A stretch of DNA of 64,000 bases, from positions 6,696,001 to 6,760,000 of the forward strand of contig NZ_JAGRPV010000001.1 in NCBI RefSeq assembly GCF_030014955.1. Reading direction: 5' to 3'. Source of the DNA: Cohnella hashimotonis. Its GTDB lineage: Bacteria; Bacillota; Bacilli; Paenibacillales; Paenibacillaceae. A program made the position numbers and the translations under genes. Below, piece by piece: positions 61,444 to 64,000 of this stretch. The notes below the pieces were generated by a model. That model did no database searches, was not told the DNA's origin, and saw only the letters and a program-made list of their open reading frames with translations. How positions within the stretch are numbered: the stretch's first letter is position 1; every line of letters begins with the position of its first letter.

Positions 61444-62789
61444 TGGAACTCCATCTCCTCCCAAGTACCGTAGAGATCGATCTCGTCGTCTTCCTTCACC
61501 GATTCTCCCTGCTGAATCTCGATGAATTCCATATCTGTCGCCGCGCGCAGCGCGTGGTAGGAACCGGCTGGGATTCGGAATACGTCTCCCGGCTTCAGGA
61601 TATATAGTTCTTCGCCGAGTACCAGTTCTCCTTCACCCGATATGACCGTCATCGTATCCGTCCGCTCCGCATGATAGTGATAATTCAGGTGCTTGCCCGA
61701 CTTGAGACAGATACGCTTGGTCAGCACCTCCGCATCGCGGCTCTTGGAATAGTCGAGCACGCGATACCAGCCCCAGGTCCGCTCCTCGTACATCGGGCGC
61801 TGGTTCGGCACGACCATGTCCTTGATGCGCGGGCTTGCGTTCTTCTCGGACACGAGGATGCCGTCCGGACTGACCGCGACGATCGCATTCTGGATGCCGA
61901 TGATCGTGACCGGAATGTCCAGTTCGTTGACCAAATGCGTATTGGCGCTGTCGTCGCTCAAAATGCCGTTGCCGATCACGCACGCGCCCATGTTGTCCGT
62001 CAAGGTGTTCCAGGTGCCAAGGTCCTTCCAGTAGCCGTCGTAAGGGATGACGACGATGTCGGATTCCTTCTCGACCACCTCATAGTCGAAGCTGATCTTG
62101 GCGAGCTTGTCGTAGCTCTTCTGAAGTTCCTCATATTGGATCGGCACCCCGCGCTCCAGCAGCAGGCCGATCAGATAGCCAAGCTTGAACGCGAATACGC
62201 CGCAGTTCCACAGCGCGCCGTCCGCGATCAGCGACTTGGCCTTTTCTTCGGACGGTTTCTCCGTGAACCGCGCCACGCGGCTGTACGAATCGTCTCCGCC
62301 ATCCTGCTCCGGCACGATGTAGCCGTACTTGGAGGAAGGCAGCGTCGGCGTCACGCCCATGAGCGCGATCTTCGCATCGGTGCGGTTCAGCACGTCCTCG
62401 AGATCCTGGATCCGCTCAAAGAACCGGTCTTCGACGTACGGGTCGACGGGCAGGATGCACACCGTCTCGTTCAGGTCGACCTGCCTGAGCGAATACAGGT
62501 AGGCCGCAGCCAGCGCGATCGCCGGGAACGTGTCCCGCCGCTCGGGCTCGACGATGATCGGCACCTGGCCCAGCTGGCTCTGCAGGATATCGAGCTGCTG
62601 CTTGCCCGTCGCGATCACGGTCGATTGATCGAGGCCGACGGCGCAGATCTGTCCCCATACCCGCTGGACCATCGACTCCATCTCTTTATTTTCGTTCTCG
62701 AGCACCTTGAGGAATTGCTTGCTCCTCGCGTCGTTGGACAACGGCCACAGTCGTTTGCCGGAACCCCCGGACAGCAATACCAATTTCAT
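61416..62789 (-). CDS. manC: Mannose-1-phosphate guanylyltransferase / mannose-6-phosphate isomerase
   Basis: 457 residues, the length of type II bifunctional enzymes. N-terminal nucleotidyltransferase with GGSGKRLWPLS (8-18) and FTEKP motif; C-terminal cupin isomerase domain with LNYHYHAERTDTMTVISGEG and PGDVFRIPAGSYHAL. It makes GDP-mannose for exopolysaccharide or glycosylated surface polymer. Between galU and the LCP gene, forming a polymer-precursor group. Confidence 0.92.
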   Translation of the reverse strand: MKLVLLSGGSGKRLWPLSNDARSKQFLKVLENENKEMESMVQRVWGQICAVGLDQSTVIATGKQQLDILQSQLGQVPIIVEPERRDTFPAIALAAAYLYSLRQVDLNETVCILPVDPYVEDRFFERIQDLEDVLNRTDAKIALMGVTPTLPSSKYGYIVPEQDGGDDSYSRVARFTEKPSEEKAKSLIADGALWNCGVFAFKLGYLIGLLLERGVPIQYEELQKSYDKLAKISFDYEVVEKESDIVVIPYDGYWKDLGTWNTLTDNMGACVIGNGILSDDSANTHLVNELDIPVTIIGIQNAIVAVSPDGILVSEKNASPRIKDMVVPNQRPMYEERTWGWYRVLDYSKSRDAEVLTKRICLKSGKHLNYHYHAERTDTMTVISGEGELVLGEELYILKPGDVFRIPAGSYHALRAATDMEFIEIQQGESVKEDDEIDLYGTWEEMEFHCLSRGIPS

Positions 62790-62919
62790 TATGTTTTCCC
62801 CTCCAGATGTTCTTTGGTCCTTCTCTCTTGCCGGCCGGCTTAGGCTTGCAACCTATGCTCGCAACTAAAACTAGCACTGCCAAGTTGCACGTCTAAGCTC
62901 GCCGGCTAAACTTGCCCGC

Positions 62920-63825
62920 TTAGCCGATTCTGCGTTCCTCCTGCAGATCTGCGCCATCCGATGAGCCGGTCAATTCGTACAGGTGCTCCCACAAACCCAT
63001 GCCGAGCTCCTCGCGCTTCAGCGCAAAGTCGATGTTCGCCTTCAGGAAGCCCAGCTTGCTACCGACGTCGTACAGCTTGCCGTCGTAGCGGTAGCTGTAC
63101 ATGCTCTGGCGCGACGCGAGCTGCTTCATCGCGTCCGTCAGCTGAATCTCTCCGCCCACGCCGGGCTGCTGATGCTCCAGAATATCCATAATGGCCGGGT
63201 CCAGAATGTAGCGTCCTATCATCGCCAGGTTGGACGGCGGATTGACCTTCGGCTTTTCGACCAGATTCGTGATCCGGTTCAGCCGCTTGTTGATCATGTC
63301 GCCCTGGATGACGCCGTAGCTGGACACGCTCTCCCACGGCACTTCTTCTACAGCTATAATACTGCCGGCCCGCTCGTCGTAGACGTCGATCATCTGCTTC
63401 AGGCAAGGAACCTCGCTCTCGATGATCATGTCGCCGAGCAGCACCGCGAACGGCTCGCCGGCCACGAATTTGCGCGCGCACCAAATGGCATGTCCGAGTC
63501 CCAGCGGCTCCTTCTGCCGGACGCAGTGAATCTCGACGAGATTCGTGACGCCCCGTACGATTTCCAGCAGCTCGTTTTTCTGCTTGCATTCGAGATCCGC
63601 CTCGAGCTCGTGGTTTTTGTCGAAGTGATCCTCGATCGCGCGTTTGCTGCGGCCTGTGACGATGATGATATCCTCGATGCCCGAGCAGATCGCTTCTTCG
63701 ACGATGTATTGGATCGTCGGCTTGTCGACGATGGGGAGCATTTCTTTGGGCATCGCCTTCGTTGCGGGAAGGAATCTCGTTCCGAGGCCGGCGGCGGGGA
63801 TGATCGCTTTTTTGACTTTAGACAT
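62920..63825 (-). CDS. galU: UTP-glucose-1-phosphate uridylyltransferase
   Basis: 301 residues. N-terminal [32 protein letters not shown] is the diagnostic GalU/GtaB signature; VEKPK and GEIQLTDA are also present. It makes UDP-glucose for glycolipids, teichoic acid decoration and exopolysaccharide. Upstream of manC on the same strand, 130 bp apart. AGGAGGG lies about 12 bases before the ATG. Confidence 0.96.
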   Translation of the reverse strand: MSKVKKAIIPAAGLGTRFLPATKAMPKEMLPIVDKPTIQYIVEEAICSGIEDIIIVTGRSKRAIEDHFDKNHELEADLECKQKNELLEIVRGVTNLVEIHCVRQKEPLGLGHAIWCARKFVAGEPFAVLLGDMIIESEVPCLKQMIDVYDERAGSIIAVEEVPWESVSSYGVIQGDMINKRLNRITNLVEKPKVNPPSNLAMIGRYILDPAIMDILEHQQPGVGGEIQLTDAMKQLASRQSMYSYRYDGKLYDVGSKLGFLKANIDFALKREELGMGLWEHLYELTGSSDGADLQEERRIG

Positions 63826-64000
63826 TCGTGTAGTACCCTCCTATCTACTGTGGAAAATGCGGCGTTGAACGTTCGCGGGACAAAGCGACGGGGATAAGCG
63901 GGGACGACGGCGGTATGTTATCAAGGGGCGGCCGCGTGGGCTTCACCCCGGCTTCACGGACTTATGTCTCCTATATACCTTATCGCGTACCACATGAATC
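63826..64000. other. Upstream region of galU
   Basis: Gene-free to the window edge. I see the ribosome-binding site of galU but no promoter I would defend. Confidence 0.4.

Overview
The window reads as chromosomal DNA of a high-GC, spore-former-type Firmicute of the Paenibacillaceae (Cohnella/Paenibacillus-like). The basis is strong AGGAGG ribosome-binding sites with frequent TTG/GTG starts, Lpl/YtcP-type sugar ABC transporters next to AraC or YesMN-type regulators, S-layer-homology (SLH) anchored giant exoproteins, a Paenibacillus-type GH87 alpha-1,3-glucanase, a ydaO c-di-AMP riboswitch in front of kimA, and CcpA cre-like sites. No rRNA, tRNA, prophage or CRISPR array was seen. Many long open frames opposite the real genes are GC-driven shadows and were left out.

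Layout. 1-9 kb: a secreted GH13 amylopullulanase-type enzyme (cut by the left edge) with its own promoter between two LacI-type operators, then an oligosaccharide ABC transporter (binding protein and two permeases) and a divergent AraC regulator. 9-17.5 kb: a membrane permease, then a cydA-cydB-cydDC operon in which CydD and CydC are one 1323-residue protein; its promoter has an Fnr/CRP-type site centred at -41.5. 17.5-22 kb: small genes, including an L,D-transpeptidase, a cold-shock protein and a YdjO-type cold-inducible zinc-ribbon protein with elaborate leader hairpins. 22-40.5 kb: surface and secreted proteins, namely a 2108-residue RCC1/InlB-repeat/SLH protein, a GH87 alpha-1,3-glucanase and an SLH-anchored M4 metalloprotease, with riboswitch-controlled KimA between the last two.

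40.6-49 kb: a TrpX-like ABC transporter, a small catalase-like peroxidase, and a divergent amino-sugar operon (NagB-like deaminase, SIS protein, cytosolic GH20 hexosaminidase, GNAT). 49-51 kb: an IS1595-like protein that has lost recognisable DDE residues, flanked by members of a dispersed intergenic repeat family. 51-58 kb: a second sugar ABC transporter with a linked YesM/YesN two-component system. 58-64 kb: a stress protein behind a SigB-type promoter, two related arrays of hairpin-forming 51-52 bp repeats, then a cell-envelope group (GNAT, PIG-L deacetylase, LytR-CpsA-Psr protein, ManC, GalU).

Taken together, the genes describe a free-living polysaccharide degrader: secreted glucanases release oligosaccharides, ABC systems import them, cytosolic enzymes process amino sugars, and CcpA-like, LacI-like, AraC and YesMN controls set expression. 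The least explained content is intergenic: a dispersed repeat of about 25 bp (at least nine copies) that clusters around the degenerate transposase-like gene and also occurs near cyd and a permease gene, and the covarying hairpin arrays at 58.6-59 kb.
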